From a bacterium 0.1xD8-71 (GTDB lineage Bacteria > Bacillota > Clostridia > Lachnospirales > Lachnospiraceae): a DNA stretch of 64,000 nucleotides. A program made the translations under genes and the position numbers. The notes under the pieces are model-generated. The model saw only the letters and a list, made by a program, of their open reading frames with translations, was not told the DNA's origin and did not search any database. Each line of letters begins with the position of its first letter. Position 1 is the stretch's first letter. Location: NCBI GenBank assembly GCA_003612405.1, contig RAYR01000020.1, positions 1 through 64,000 on the forward strand. The letters run 5' to 3'. Below are positions 24,432 to 33,583 of this stretch, piece by piece.

Positions 24432-26005
24432 TTTTGTAACCCCTGTACCGATTTTCCATCATTTAAAATAAGATAGTCTAAATGTTCATTGACATCTTTG
24501 ACATATGCATCCTTTATTCCAGTTTTACTCTCTTTTCCACCATTATTATATTGACGGACTCCTTCTTCTTCACTACCCCCATCTTCCATATTAAAAGCCA
24601 AATAACCAACACCACATGCAATACTCATGTTTGGTGTTACTCTATCATAATGAATCAAATATTCCCCTTCCGATCCTTTCAGTTTTTTTATTTTTGCTGA
24701 ATCATCACTAGTAATTACCGTAATTACATTATCTCTTAAAATTCCTAATCCATTTTTAAATCCTATATGTTCTGTCATGGTTATCCCTTTACTAGGATCA
24801 CTTTCTTCACCACTATACATATAAACGTAATCTTGTACCCTCATTGATGCAGCATTACAATCCATTCCATCTTTAGCCCATACTACTGCCGGTTCTGTTT
24901 TCCCGGCATGAGACATACCCTTCTGTGTCGGATTATATCCTGATAATAACCAAAGCGCATAGTCACCCGGATATAACGCCTGCATAACATCCCTTCCTGA
25001 ATTCTGTGTTGTACCAGTTCCCCAACCAGACTCAACCATAATCATTGCCTTGACCACCTCCGGTCTTATTTCCATATCCTTATTTGGAAATTTCGTTTCA
25101 TTCCAATAATAAGTCCACGCCTTTATATATGGGTCAAATTTGTCATCTTTCCAATATTTTTTCCACTCTTTTTCCCATGCATCTTCTGCTTCACCTATCT
25201 TTTTTTCCTTTACTTGCGCAATTTCTGGCAAAACCCACCCCAAAAACTGAACCGCCTTTTCTACCTCTTCTTCAGTGCAGAAACCATCTAAATATTTGCT
25301 CATTATACTAATAGCATCTTTTTTTGCTTCATCCTCATTATAGTCACTTTGTCCACTCGTAACTGGATAAATCCAACCTCCGTGAGCACAAAAAAGGCTG
25401 TTAGTCATCGTAAGTCCATCTTTCATTCCTGTACTTGTATCAAACTTCTGAGGTGCTTTTAATAAGTCATCATCCTCCCACTCACTGGTAATACTTATTA
25501 GATACTTACAAGTTCCATGCTTGTTATCTTTAACACCCTTTTCCATTAATCTTTTCTTTTCGTCATCATTATATTGCTCATTATTACAATTTCCAAAACA
25601 TGGTATATTGTCATCATAATCATTATCAATGGTTGTTGCATACTTTTTTCCTCCTGCCTTCGCTTTTTCAAGATTTGTCACAACCAATTTCCCCAAAATC
25701 TTATCCGCATCCACTTGAACTTTCCCTGCATTAATTCCATTATCCGTCACACTAAAGTTGAGTCCTCTTCCATTCCTTTTTACTCTTTTCAGGCCTTTGG
25801 TGCTTTGATCACATGTTATAATTGCCCCATCAACTAAGTATTCATTAAAAAAATCACCCATTCCGTAAATCTCATATACCTTTTCTATTTCCTCCTTTGT
25901 AACAGAATCTTTCCCCAAAATTCTTTTTGTTTCATTCTCTTTACTAATATCCAGAATATCTTCCTGCCTGCTTTGGTTTTCATAGGAATCTTTTAACCCA
26001 CTCAC
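24428..26005 (-). CDS. DUF4280 (PAAR-like) effector with lytic-transglycosylase-like domain
   Basis: A 525-residue candidate toxin starting at GTG 26005 (GGAGGAAGG upstream). Residues ~56-219 form a DUF4280 PAAR-like tip module (YLVDGAIITCDQ, then HGTCKYLI, and NSLFCAHGGWIYPVTSGQ). Residues ~315-515 look like a lysozyme-fold/SLT domain: MIMVESGWGTG with the candidate catalytic Glu at 325, VMQALYPGDYA, CGVGYLAFN and VRQYNNGG. No signal peptide, consistent with loading on a spike. Neighbours are two DcrB-like proteins upstream and two secreted LRR proteins downstream. Predicted to cleave the glycan strand of peptidoglycan in target cells. Confidence 0.8.
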   Translation of the reverse strand: MSGLKDSYENQSRQEDILDISKENETKRILGKDSVTKEEIEKVYEIYGMGDFFNEYLVDGAIITCDQSTKGLKRVKRNGRGLNFSVTDNGINAGKVQVDADKILGKLVVTNLEKAKAGGKKYATTIDNDYDDNIPCFGNCNNEQYNDDEKKRLMEKGVKDNKHGTCKYLISITSEWEDDDLLKAPQKFDTSTGMKDGLTMTNSLFCAHGGWIYPVTSGQSDYNEDEAKKDAISIMSKYLDGFCTEEEVEKAVQFLGWVLPEIAQVKEKKIGEAEDAWEKEWKKYWKDDKFDPYIKAWTYYWNETKFPNKDMEIRPEVVKAMIMVESGWGTGTTQNSGRDVMQALYPGDYALWLLSGYNPTQKGMSHAGKTEPAVVWAKDGMDCNAASMRVQDYVYMYSGEESDPSKGITMTEHIGFKNGLGILRDNVITVITSDDSAKIKKLKGSEGEYLIHYDRVTPNMSIACGVGYLAFNMEDGGSEEEGVRQYNNGGKESKTGIKDAYVKDVNEHLDYLILNDGKSVQGLQK

Positions 26006-26075
26006 TAAACCTTCCTCCTTATCTACATCATATTCAAGCCCTTATCTGCTACCAATTATTTATCCACAATCAATT

Positions 26076-26633
26076 TTATACTTCTTCAATAGTTTCTAAC
26101 AACATCAAAATTTGGGGTTTCCACCTATTGTATATAGAAAAACTACAATGAAAATTTCCCATAATTAAATGGTTTTTGACATCAAAGAGAAAAAGCAGAC
26201 AATATAACTCACTATCAATACAAAACATTTTATAGTCCATCCATTCAACATCTTTTTTGCCTGCCTTTATTGCTCCCGAATCATAAAAGACCAATTGATT
26301 CCATATTTCCTGCATATCATTCTTTAACTGCATGCAGCACTGTCTAATTCCAACAAGTCTATCCATTTTCCCCACATCAGAAAATGTAATAGTAGCATCT
26401 CCATGCGCATCTGTTATAATAACTTCTGGCCGATAACTTCGATTATATTTTGCACACCTCCAAACTGGATTCATGCTTTGCCATTCTATCGGAATCATCA
26501 TATATGCATCATTCTCATATATTGCAATCTTCTTTACGTCACATTTTTCTGAAATCAACACTGGCTCTTTGCTCTTCTCGCTTTCCTTGCGTAATTCCAA
26601 AAGAACTTTGTCTAAATACTTTTTACCTTCCAT
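26076..26633 (-). CDS. DcrB/DUF1795 (Eag)-like candidate effector chaperone
   Basis: A ~185-residue cytoplasmic protein with an AYMMIPIEWQSM segment followed by a beta-rich stretch and an end MGNFHCSFSIYNRWKPQILMLLETI. This pattern is shared with the 188-residue product of 47580-48146 and fits the DcrB/PsbP fold used by Eag chaperones, which bind the N termini of PAAR effectors in T6SS. It lies immediately upstream of the DUF4280 effector at 24428. An in-frame ATG at 26648 overlapping the preceding stop is an alternative start. Confidence 0.55.
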   Translation of the reverse strand: MEGKKYLDKVLLELRKESEKSKEPVLISEKCDVKKIAIYENDAYMMIPIEWQSMNPVWRCAKYNRSYRPEVIITDAHGDATITFSDVGKMDRLVGIRQCCMQLKNDMQEIWNQLVFYDSGAIKAGKKDVEWMDYKMFCIDSELYCLLFLFDVKNHLIMGNFHCSFSIYNRWKPQILMLLETIEEV

Positions 26634-26644
26634 AATTCCCCCTA

Positions 26645-27166
26645 TCATAACAATTTATTAATTATCATTTCCTTCCTTATCGCTTTATTAACCCTTGCCT
26701 TTTTCAACATTTGGAATACCATATTGTTAGCCTGTTCTTCATAATCAGCATTACAATGATAAGTGCCCAACATCATCCTCTCATGTACCGCCATAATAAA
26801 TAGCACATGATATTCTCCATTGGGAATACCGCCTGTCCAAAAAGAAAAATATCCTGTATCTACTGCAATATTATCCAAGTGGCAAGCATAATCCCCTATG
26901 CTTTCTGGATATCTGTGAACAATCATTCGCTGTATCTCCTTTATGGCCAATTTTATTTGCTCATTTTTCAATTCTTTATGTAATAAATGAAAAGTAATAA
27001 TTTGCATTTCTTGCTCATTTACCCAGATATACTCTGGTTTGGCGATATAAGGAAACTTTTTCTTTATCAATTTCTCGTCAGCAACTTGAAACTCAATTGG
27101 CAATTCTGTACAAAATATTCCATTCCATAAACATATTTTTTGTGTCTGTACTTCTTCATTCTGCAT
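26645..27166 (-). CDS. second DcrB/Eag-like candidate chaperone
   Basis: A 173-residue protein with FCTELPIEFQVAD, then FHLLHKELKNEQ, and MMLGTYHCNADYEEQANNMVFQML at the end, resembling the layout of the 26076 protein (beta domain, G-x-(F/Y)-H-C, amphipathic C-terminal helix). The gene overlaps both neighbours (11 bp upstream, 4 bp downstream), typical of proteins made in fixed ratio. It is likely that the two related chaperones serve the same effector or the spike-effector pair. Confidence 0.5.
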   Translation of the reverse strand: MQNEEVQTQKICLWNGIFCTELPIEFQVADEKLIKKKFPYIAKPEYIWVNEQEMQIITFHLLHKELKNEQIKLAIKEIQRMIVHRYPESIGDYACHLDNIAVDTGYFSFWTGGIPNGEYHVLFIMAVHERMMLGTYHCNADYEEQANNMVFQMLKKARVNKAIRKEMIINKLL

Positions 27167-27362
27167 CTTTTTGCTCCTTTGGTATAATTACTAAATTCAT
27201 TAGATTTTCCGCATACCAATCCAACTCATTCAATTGATCTGTAAAAAGTAATTCTTCCATCTTTTTCACTGCATATCCTTGAATATCCACAGAATTAAGT
27301 TTATTTATTTCTTCAATCAAAGGATTTGTCCCAATTGCACCTATTTTAACTCTATTACTCAT
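27156..27362 (-). CDS. small protein of unknown function in the spike operon
   Basis: A 68-residue protein from ATG 27362 (AAGGGTG upstream) with a conserved-looking MSNRVKIGAIGTNPLIEEI start and an acidic helical remainder. It follows spike 2 by 12 bp and overlaps the next gene by 11 bp. No domain recognised. Its place between VgrG and the chaperone genes suggests an assembly or adaptor role. Confidence 0.5.
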   Translation of the reverse strand: MSNRVKIGAIGTNPLIEEINKLNSVDIQGYAVKKMEELLFTDQLNELDWYAENLMNLVIIPKEQKDAE

Positions 27363-27374
27363 ATGCTTCACCCT

Positions 27375-28943
27375 TTATAATAATTTTGCCATAACGGGCA
27401 TACTTCCCGCCACACGCTCCAATAAAACATTCTCTTCCATATTTTCTGCCGGAATACTTGCTAATATTGTGCCAATAACTCCATGCAAAACAAATGCTTC
27501 TTCTTGACTATCTCCATCAAAAAATACAGACTTCTGTTCTACTTGCTTAGATGCCGTTTTAAAACTTCCAACATGTCCGATCGCATCAAAAGCATTACAG
27601 AGATTGATCACCGTAGGCTTTGTCAGATCCTTTCTGACCAGCGTGATCTCCTTGGGCGCTGTCACCGTAACACTCTTCGCCTGAAACTGGACTTGTCCTT
27701 CCGCCAGGATGGAGAGCTTGTTTATCGTCTTTGCCCGCAGCATACTGCTGTCCGAAAGAGCAATCTCCGCGTTCTGGTCCTCTCTATGTACCAATCCCAT
27801 CTCCGCAGGTTTCATGTACAGGCGTTTCTCATAGCTTGTTGTAAAGTAACGATTATGATAATCTGCCAGTTCCCCGCACTGTTCCCCATTCTCCCGTATG
27901 TTATAGATGGCTTTTGCGTTCTCCTCGTCATTTTTATCAAAGTAGAGCGCAGCCTTTGTCCCTTTTTCGGGCATACAATAAAGCATGTTGCCCGTGATCG
28001 GCCGCCATGGATAATCATAAGCTGTCGCCGCATCCTGTTTGTCATCAATATCCAGGTGCAGACGCAGGACTTCCCCTTTTGTCTGCAGCACCTCCCCCTC
28101 GATCACCACGCCTTTCAACTGGTCCGCCCGTATCTTATCCGCCTGGAAACACTCTCTCGGATACACGCTGATGCAGGTTTCTATGCTGTTATGGGCAAAA
28201 GAGACCCGGCTGTCCATAACCCCGTATTCCCTGCCGGAGATCGTCACCGTTTCACCCACACGGATAAACTCCCTGCCGTATATCTGATATCCCTGTCTTC
28301 TGTCCTTCACAGACGTCCTTCCCGGTTTCTTATACAGGAGCGCGGCATACTTATGCTGTGCAAGGTCTATCTGTCCAGCCTTTTTCTGCGGCAGACCTAT
28401 GTTGACCTCTTTCTTCTTCCCATAATCTTCCGGCAACAGTCTACCTCCCAGATGGCTGACAATCCTGCTGAGGAACTGGTAATCCGTCTCCTGATACTGG
28501 ATCAGGGGACAGGGGATCGCCCCATCCGGCAGATTCCACCTGACTGTGAAGGAATATTCCTTCGCTATCTCTTCGGTGATATCTCTGTAAGTCCTGGTCG
28601 TGTCCTGAAATGATCTGGACTTCTTCTCCACATCCATCTGCCAGATACCGGAGACCGCCTGAAGCTCTAATACCGCATAATCTCCCACGTTTTTGAGCTC
28701 GGCACTATCAATCAGCCCGTAAAACAGCGATTCCTGCCTGCCCTCCTCATCCTGGCCGATCAGCTCGATCTGCTCCTCCTGCATCCGGCATACGGTGTTG
28801 TACGCTTCTTTGAAATTAACAATACAGGACACCTTTAATCTCGTCATCTCTCCGTACTGCGCATGTAAATGGCAGTTCAGTATGGTCTGATACTCAAAAT
28901 TACACTTTAATTGTAACTGTCCCAGTAAGATCATGTCTTCCAT
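27375..28943 (-). CDS. VgrG-like spike protein 2
   Basis: A 522-residue spike. QYQETDYQFLSR at 149-160 is the gp27-like hallmark, followed by LYKKPGRTSV and an OB-fold (YPWRPITGNMLYCMPEKGTKAALYF). A C-terminal needle and a tail of ~60 residues end with a Met/Ala/Val-rich IGTILASIPAEN segment. This hydrophobic tail distinguishes it from spikes 1 and 4. The N-terminal domains are higher in GC than the tail and the following genes, suggesting exchange of the 3' end. Downstream lie a small protein, two candidate chaperones and an effector. Confidence 0.84.
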   Translation of the reverse strand: MEDMILLGQLQLKCNFEYQTILNCHLHAQYGEMTRLKVSCIVNFKEAYNTVCRMQEEQIELIGQDEEGRQESLFYGLIDSAELKNVGDYAVLELQAVSGIWQMDVEKKSRSFQDTTRTYRDITEEIAKEYSFTVRWNLPDGAIPCPLIQYQETDYQFLSRIVSHLGGRLLPEDYGKKKEVNIGLPQKKAGQIDLAQHKYAALLYKKPGRTSVKDRRQGYQIYGREFIRVGETVTISGREYGVMDSRVSFAHNSIETCISVYPRECFQADKIRADQLKGVVIEGEVLQTKGEVLRLHLDIDDKQDAATAYDYPWRPITGNMLYCMPEKGTKAALYFDKNDEENAKAIYNIRENGEQCGELADYHNRYFTTSYEKRLYMKPAEMGLVHREDQNAEIALSDSSMLRAKTINKLSILAEGQVQFQAKSVTVTAPKEITLVRKDLTKPTVINLCNAFDAIGHVGSFKTASKQVEQKSVFFDGDSQEEAFVLHGVIGTILASIPAENMEENVLLERVAGSMPVMAKLL

Positions 28944-28959
28944 ATGCCGCCCCTCCTGA

Positions 28960-29961
28960 TTAATCTTCTTTATCCTCGCCCCGATTTTCCGTTTTCGTTA
29001 TCCGTATGTCACCGTCTTTCCTGATAATGTCCCAACGGTAATATTCCTCATCCAAGCATGTTGCGATTAGTTGATTCTCTTTTATCTCATATTCACATCC
29101 CCAGGCATCATAATCATCCTCTTCTTGTTTTATTTTTTCTATTTGCCCATTCTCCAAATGAATCATGATAGGGCCGCCATCGTTATAGCAGATAAAATGG
29201 TCTTCATCTATCCAGGCTGTAAAATGATATTCCCATTCATTCCTGAAAATAAGATCCGGGATTTTTCCCTGATAACGCACAAAAATCTGGGATGGATGTT
29301 TCGGCAGCGCACCATTTGATATGTATACGGCCTTTTCCCCGTCTGGTGATACGGCCCATTCCCCTGCCTGTAATTCTTCCTGCACTTCATAATATACATC
29401 TTCCAAAAACTCGTAGAGTGCTTTTGGCGCCACTTCTCTTCTGTCATACTCACCCAATCTTACTTTGAGAAACGAAACTTCCATAAGTTTCAGTTCTTCT
29501 TCTCGGCTCTGCGCATCTTTACACTCTTGAAAATACATTGATAACGCATAATCATCAAAATACTGGAGAAGCAACATTTTCATATTCCGATTATCTTCTA
29601 CCCCATCAGTCTCCCCTGATACATTTATCCCTGCCGGATAACCATTGATAAACCGTATGGCTGTAATATCCTCTACATCATAATATTCATCCGGTTCCTG
29701 AAACCAATCAACTGCCTCTCCATCATACTTCCATGCCTCCTGCGTACAATAGAGAATATCTCTCTCATATAATGCAGATTTATCGTATCTTTCCTCAAAT
29801 TCCTCTGTATACATGGACAGGAAATCTGATACTATATCGTACTCACATATCTCCTCAAGGCCAAAATTATCTATGATGTCTTCCACATCGTTGCTGATTC
29901 CCAAAAGTCCCACCAATCTGGCCGCCTGAATTGCGATAATAACGCTTCTTAAGCTAAACAT
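28960..29961 (-). CDS. candidate immunity protein for effector 30037-31584
   Basis: A 333-residue protein from ATG 29961 (GGAGGTAAAGGAC upstream; the frame opens nine codons earlier without support). Weak N-terminal hydrophobic segment (SVIIAIQAARLVGLLG), then an acidic Tyr-rich domain ending AYEIKENQLIATCLDEEYY-like sequence. The orphan copy at 7383-8363 shares its N and C termini. It is the first gene after the DUF4280 effector 30037-31584, so by position it is the cognate immunity candidate. Probably on the outer face of the membrane if the N-terminal segment is an anchor. Family unknown. Confidence 0.66.
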   Translation of the reverse strand: MFSLRSVIIAIQAARLVGLLGISNDVEDIIDNFGLEEICEYDIVSDFLSMYTEEFEERYDKSALYERDILYCTQEAWKYDGEAVDWFQEPDEYYDVEDITAIRFINGYPAGINVSGETDGVEDNRNMKMLLLQYFDDYALSMYFQECKDAQSREEELKLMEVSFLKVRLGEYDRREVAPKALYEFLEDVYYEVQEELQAGEWAVSPDGEKAVYISNGALPKHPSQIFVRYQGKIPDLIFRNEWEYHFTAWIDEDHFICYNDGGPIMIHLENGQIEKIKQEEDDYDAWGCEYEIKENQLIATCLDEEYYRWDIIRKDGDIRITKTENRGEDKED

Positions 29962-30036
29962 GTCCTTTACCTCCGGCCGAAAAATCACTTAATCTATAAC
30001 AGACATATTTCTTTAAGACCTCAGTAAAATAATATT

Positions 30037-31584
30037 CTATTTTTTGTCTTTAATCTCTGCTATAACACTTCCATTCTTATAAACAAACTCATATTGTACT
30101 GTATCTTTATTTTCTATTAGTTCTTTATCATACCCCATCAATAGCATCTCATAATCATGCATATAATCCCTATCATCATCCTCTTCTTCTCTACTGTACT
30201 TTTGATATTTTTCCTCTACAACATCAGGCCATGTGGGATCAGAGGCATAGTATCCCGCCATATTTCTCCCAAATTTCGGTGTTTCTCCCCATATATATGG
30301 CACAAAAAAATCTGTTTTTCCTGCATTTCTCGCCACATTCTTATACTCATCCCCATAAATAATATAACTCCCCAACTTTTCAACTATCACGTTTAATCCG
30401 TTCTCTGTATCAATAGCAAAATCATGTTGTGGGCCGTTTCCACCTCCATATTCACTACGTACTTTACTATTCGTATCATAACTTCCTGTCCCCTCGGCCC
30501 CAATCACTGCCAATGCAAAATATGGACTCATAATGATTCCTGTCTCCAGACTAAGTTCACGACATGCATCAAATGTTTTATCTATTTTCTGCTGATCCCA
30601 TCGTAAAATCTCTATCATTTGTTCAACAGTATATTGAGCATTGTTAATTCCACACTTATTTAGTGCATTTACGTATCTTTCTGCCGCATGGGGTATCTTA
30701 TCCTCTCTGTTATTCATTATATCTATATGCCGCATCAATTCTGTCTCTCCATAACTGCTCCCATCTAGGTACAACATCGGAAACAAATAATTAAATATTT
30801 TAGTACGGGTTAATTCATTTCCAGTTTGAAATAAAAATCCTAATTCCTGAAGTTCATCATCTGTGAGGTTTTGTCTGTCCTTATACAATAATATGGATAT
30901 TCTCTGTCCACTCGTAAGTGGATAAATAAATCCGCCATGCCTGCAAAATAAAACCGAGGTCATAGTAATCCCCGCCTTCAATTCTGATAAAAGCTTTCCT
31001 GCCGGTTCCACTATACTTGAAGCTCCCACAGATCCTGGCACAGACGCATCATTATACGGGAATTGCGCGTACGACACCTCAAAATCAATATTTTCCCACT
31101 CTTCTTCTAAATCCATAAGATATTTACAGACTCCCCGTCTCTGACACTCATCTTTATTAGCGATAATATCTTTTTCCTGTTCAAGTGTTGCCGCTTCCCT
31201 ACAATTACATGGAAATGGATATATATTTCCCTCTTGTACTGTATCCGCAATTGTCGCATGGTATAAACCATTATCAGACATGGAGTTCTCCATAACATGT
31301 AAATGGGTCGTTGGAACCCCTGTCATCATTTTTTCCGAATGTCCATCAATTTCAATACTTCCACCACTCGGCAAATCAAAACTTCCCCACTTTGCTCTGG
31401 TACAAGTTAAAAGTGCACCATCCACCAAATACTCATCATCCACACCATCTTGAAGCCTCTTACAAATTTCTGCATCAATATCTTCTTCTGTGATGGCACC
31501 ATCCAATGTTTCCCGTGCCAAATCAAATTTTAATAAAAACTGTCTATTCTCTTTATCTTTCTCCTGACGTTCCTTGTCATCCAT
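30037..31584 (-). CDS. DUF4280 (PAAR-like) effector with lysozyme-like C terminus
   Basis: A ~515-residue candidate toxin. The DUF4280 module spans ~50-235 (EYLVDGALLTCTRA, RGVCKYLMDLEEEW, SVLFCRHGGFIYPLTSGQ). The C-terminal part has SPYFALAVIGAEGTGSYD near residue 360, a lysozyme-fold helix with candidate catalytic Glu, and VIVEKLGSYI further on, as in transglycosylase/glucosaminidase domains. ATG 31584 has GGAGGGCG upstream; a TTG six codons earlier is possible. Its neighbours are the 260-residue cassette protein upstream and the candidate immunity gene downstream. The enzyme class is less certain than for 24428. Confidence 0.72.
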   Translation of the reverse strand: MDDKERQEKDKENRQFLLKFDLARETLDGAITEEDIDAEICKRLQDGVDDEYLVDGALLTCTRAKWGSFDLPSGGSIEIDGHSEKMMTGVPTTHLHVMENSMSDNGLYHATIADTVQEGNIYPFPCNCREAATLEQEKDIIANKDECQRRGVCKYLMDLEEEWENIDFEVSYAQFPYNDASVPGSVGASSIVEPAGKLLSELKAGITMTSVLFCRHGGFIYPLTSGQRISILLYKDRQNLTDDELQELGFLFQTGNELTRTKIFNYLFPMLYLDGSSYGETELMRHIDIMNNREDKIPHAAERYVNALNKCGINNAQYTVEQMIEILRWDQQKIDKTFDACRELSLETGIIMSPYFALAVIGAEGTGSYDTNSKVRSEYGGGNGPQHDFAIDTENGLNVIVEKLGSYIIYGDEYKNVARNAGKTDFFVPYIWGETPKFGRNMAGYYASDPTWPDVVEEKYQKYSREEEDDDRDYMHDYEMLLMGYDKELIENKDTVQYEFVYKNGSVIAEIKDKK

Positions 31585-31611
31585 TTTCGTTACGCCCTCC
31601 AAAGCAACTAA

Positions 31612-32394
31612 TTAATCCAAAATAATCATCCTGTCTGCCCTGCCTGTTTTCTGCCTGCTCCTGATGTCCTTCCCACTGCGGACTGCCTGTAAGATACTTT
31701 CCAGTTCTGCAAACATGTCGTTATGCGTCCATTTCTCACTGGCGGTATCTTTTCCGCCTCTCCTTCTAAGATAATCCACAAGCATGTCCCTGTTCACCGC
31801 TTCCCTGCCCTGCAACGCCAGATATGCAAACTGTATATCAATAGAATCCGCCCCGTCACATTCCAATATCTTCCGCGCATAGGCATCGGTAATCTCCATG
31901 GAAAGGGTAGTCCCTCCCCGGCTGCCCCATCCGGCGTCTGCCAGATTGACCGTGTCAAACTCCGTCTGGATATCATAGAAATCTTTATATTCTGTCCGAA
32001 GTACCGAGCCTTCCCGCAATTTGAACCTGCAAAGCTCTATCTCCCTGCCTCCCCGGGGTGGTTTCTCATCCAATCCTATCTGCGCCACATATTTGATATA
32101 ATCTGGCAGTTCCTGTCTTTCCAGGACGGCGAACTTAAGGTACTGTACTTCATTTGTTGCACAGTAAGGGATTCTCTGCGCCGATATCAGATAGATAAAT
32201 CCCTGGCATTTGATCAGTCCTGCTCCAACACAGAGGTCATTCCCCTCCACGCCTATCTTACAGCCGTTTATAATGCCGTCCGCATACTCCTGATACTGTA
32301 ATTCCAGCGCAGTGTAGGAATAATCCCGCAGTGCCCAAAGGGATTCTTTTTTCATGATTCTTCCACGCTCAAAGGTGGGGTAAATGTATTCCAT
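31612..32394 (-). CDS. conserved CIS-cassette protein (paralogue of 40993-41781)
   Basis: A 260-residue cytoplasmic protein beginning MEYIYPTFERGRIMKKESLW, with YKDFYDIQTEFDTVNLA in the middle and a basic end finishing in MIILD. About 50% identical by eye to the 262-residue product of 40993-41781, which likewise immediately precedes a DUF4280 effector. No enzymatic motif. The paired occurrence with effectors and spikes suggests a baseplate, tip-adaptor or loading role. The RGRIMKKE...NGIxxGC.I.V opening is loosely like phage/T6SS baseplate proteins, but I would not name it. Confidence 0.62.
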   Translation of the reverse strand: MEYIYPTFERGRIMKKESLWALRDYSYTALELQYQEYADGIINGCKIGVEGNDLCVGAGLIKCQGFIYLISAQRIPYCATNEVQYLKFAVLERQELPDYIKYVAQIGLDEKPPRGGREIELCRFKLREGSVLRTEYKDFYDIQTEFDTVNLADAGWGSRGGTTLSMEITDAYARKILECDGADSIDIQFAYLALQGREAVNRDMLVDYLRRRGGKDTASEKWTHNDMFAELESILQAVRSGKDIRSRQKTGRADRMIILD

Positions 32395-32419
32395 GCTGAT
32401 TTATGCCTTTCTTTCTTCT

Positions 32420-33583
32420 TTAATTACCTGTGTCTGTCATGTATTCCTCAAAACTTTCCTTTTCAAGCCATAAAAAGTCTCTGTATTCCATAAAACTCTC
32501 TTCCGGATTTCGCAAAGGATCCCAGTATATATAAGCTGTTTTTCCTGTCTCCATCTCCATTATATAGATACCCGGAGGTGGTACTTGCTGTTCTTCCACC
32601 GGATCCATACCAACCCCGTTGTCATAATCGACACTCGTATACGCCGCATATTTTCCATCTGGACTAAAACGCAAAGAATACAGATATTCTCCCAGATATG
32701 TCACCTCATCCGAAGGATAGGCAACCCGGAAAAAGGAAGATGGACCTGCCTGGACCACCAGCCATCCTTCCTGCTCATTGCCCTCAAACTGGCATATCTT
32801 GACTAAAACCCACTCCTCCTCTTCTACATCATTCCGTATCTTCTCTACTTTCTCATGTATTCCCTCCAGATCATAACTCCATCTCTCTGCTCCGTCCTCC
32901 ACGCTATTAATCGTGAGCGAACTAAAATCATTACTTATTTCTACAAATAGATTCCCTTCCGGATTAATATAATTGAGATCACCATGTCCTGCTTCAAAAA
33001 AATTTAACCACACTCTTTCTGTTAATTTCCTATATTGTTCCTCCTCCATCTCTCTATAGGAATCTCCGTCTTTTACAATTAGAATCGGTTGGACTCCTCT
33101 TCTGGTCTCAGACGTCTTCTCTCTTACTATTTCTTTTTCATTAAATAACTTCTGTGTACATATTGTTCCATGTTCACTTGATCTCATGGTCACAATCCAC
33201 TTACAATCCGGTGACACATAAAAAACTTCTATTCTTTCATCCTCGTTACTATCATTTTTACCATTGCTTTCTTCTTTCTCTTCCAAAGGAAGTTCTTCTC
33301 TGAATCCCTGATACAATTCCTTTGCCTCTTCAATTGTCTTTGTATCGTTATTGATAATGGATGGTTTTCCTTTACATCCCCCTGCGCCTTTGTTTATTTG
33401 TGTATCACAGAACAAATAATAATCCATCTCTCCAAGCTCATCCATACTGCAATAGTCTTTCGTAAGCATATAGTATCTTTCTGCTTCTGCAATGCTTTCT
33501 TCCGTATCATCCTTCCCTGAAATCACCACACTTGCTATGTACGTAATAAGCAATGTCTTTGCAATATATTGCCGGATCATCAT
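32420..33583 (-). CDS. TolB-like repeat protein, tandem copy 3 (candidate immunity)
   Basis: A 387-residue membrane-anchored protein with an N-terminal hydrophobic segment (IAKTLLITYIASVVISG) and propeller-type blades such as YVSPDCKWIVTM and YSLRFSPDGKYAAY. Last of three tandem paralogues, overlapping its predecessor by 4 bp. The leader of this copy is identical to that of copy 2 over ~20 residues while the bodies differ, pointing to recent exchange. The extracytoplasmic part probably binds a peptidoglycan-acting toxin or masks its site. Confidence 0.68.
   Translation of the reverse strand: MMIRQYIAKTLLITYIASVVISGKDDTEESIAEAERYYMLTKDYCSMDELGEMDYYLFCDTQINKGAGGCKGKPSIINNDTKTIEEAKELYQGFREELPLEEKEESNGKNDSNEDERIEVFYVSPDCKWIVTMRSSEHGTICTQKLFNEKEIVREKTSETRRGVQPILIVKDGDSYREMEEEQYRKLTERVWLNFFEAGHGDLNYINPEGNLFVEISNDFSSLTINSVEDGAERWSYDLEGIHEKVEKIRNDVEEEEWVLVKICQFEGNEQEGWLVVQAGPSSFFRVAYPSDEVTYLGEYLYSLRFSPDGKYAAYTSVDYDNGVGMDPVEEQQVPPPGIYIMEMETGKTAYIYWDPLRNPEESFMEYRDFLWLEKESFEEYMTDTGN

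Noticed and set aside
27483-28613. Plus-strand 376-codon open frame
   Set aside because: It lies wholly antisense to spike 2, whose frame has recognisable gp27/gp5 motifs; its translation has no domain or ribosome site.
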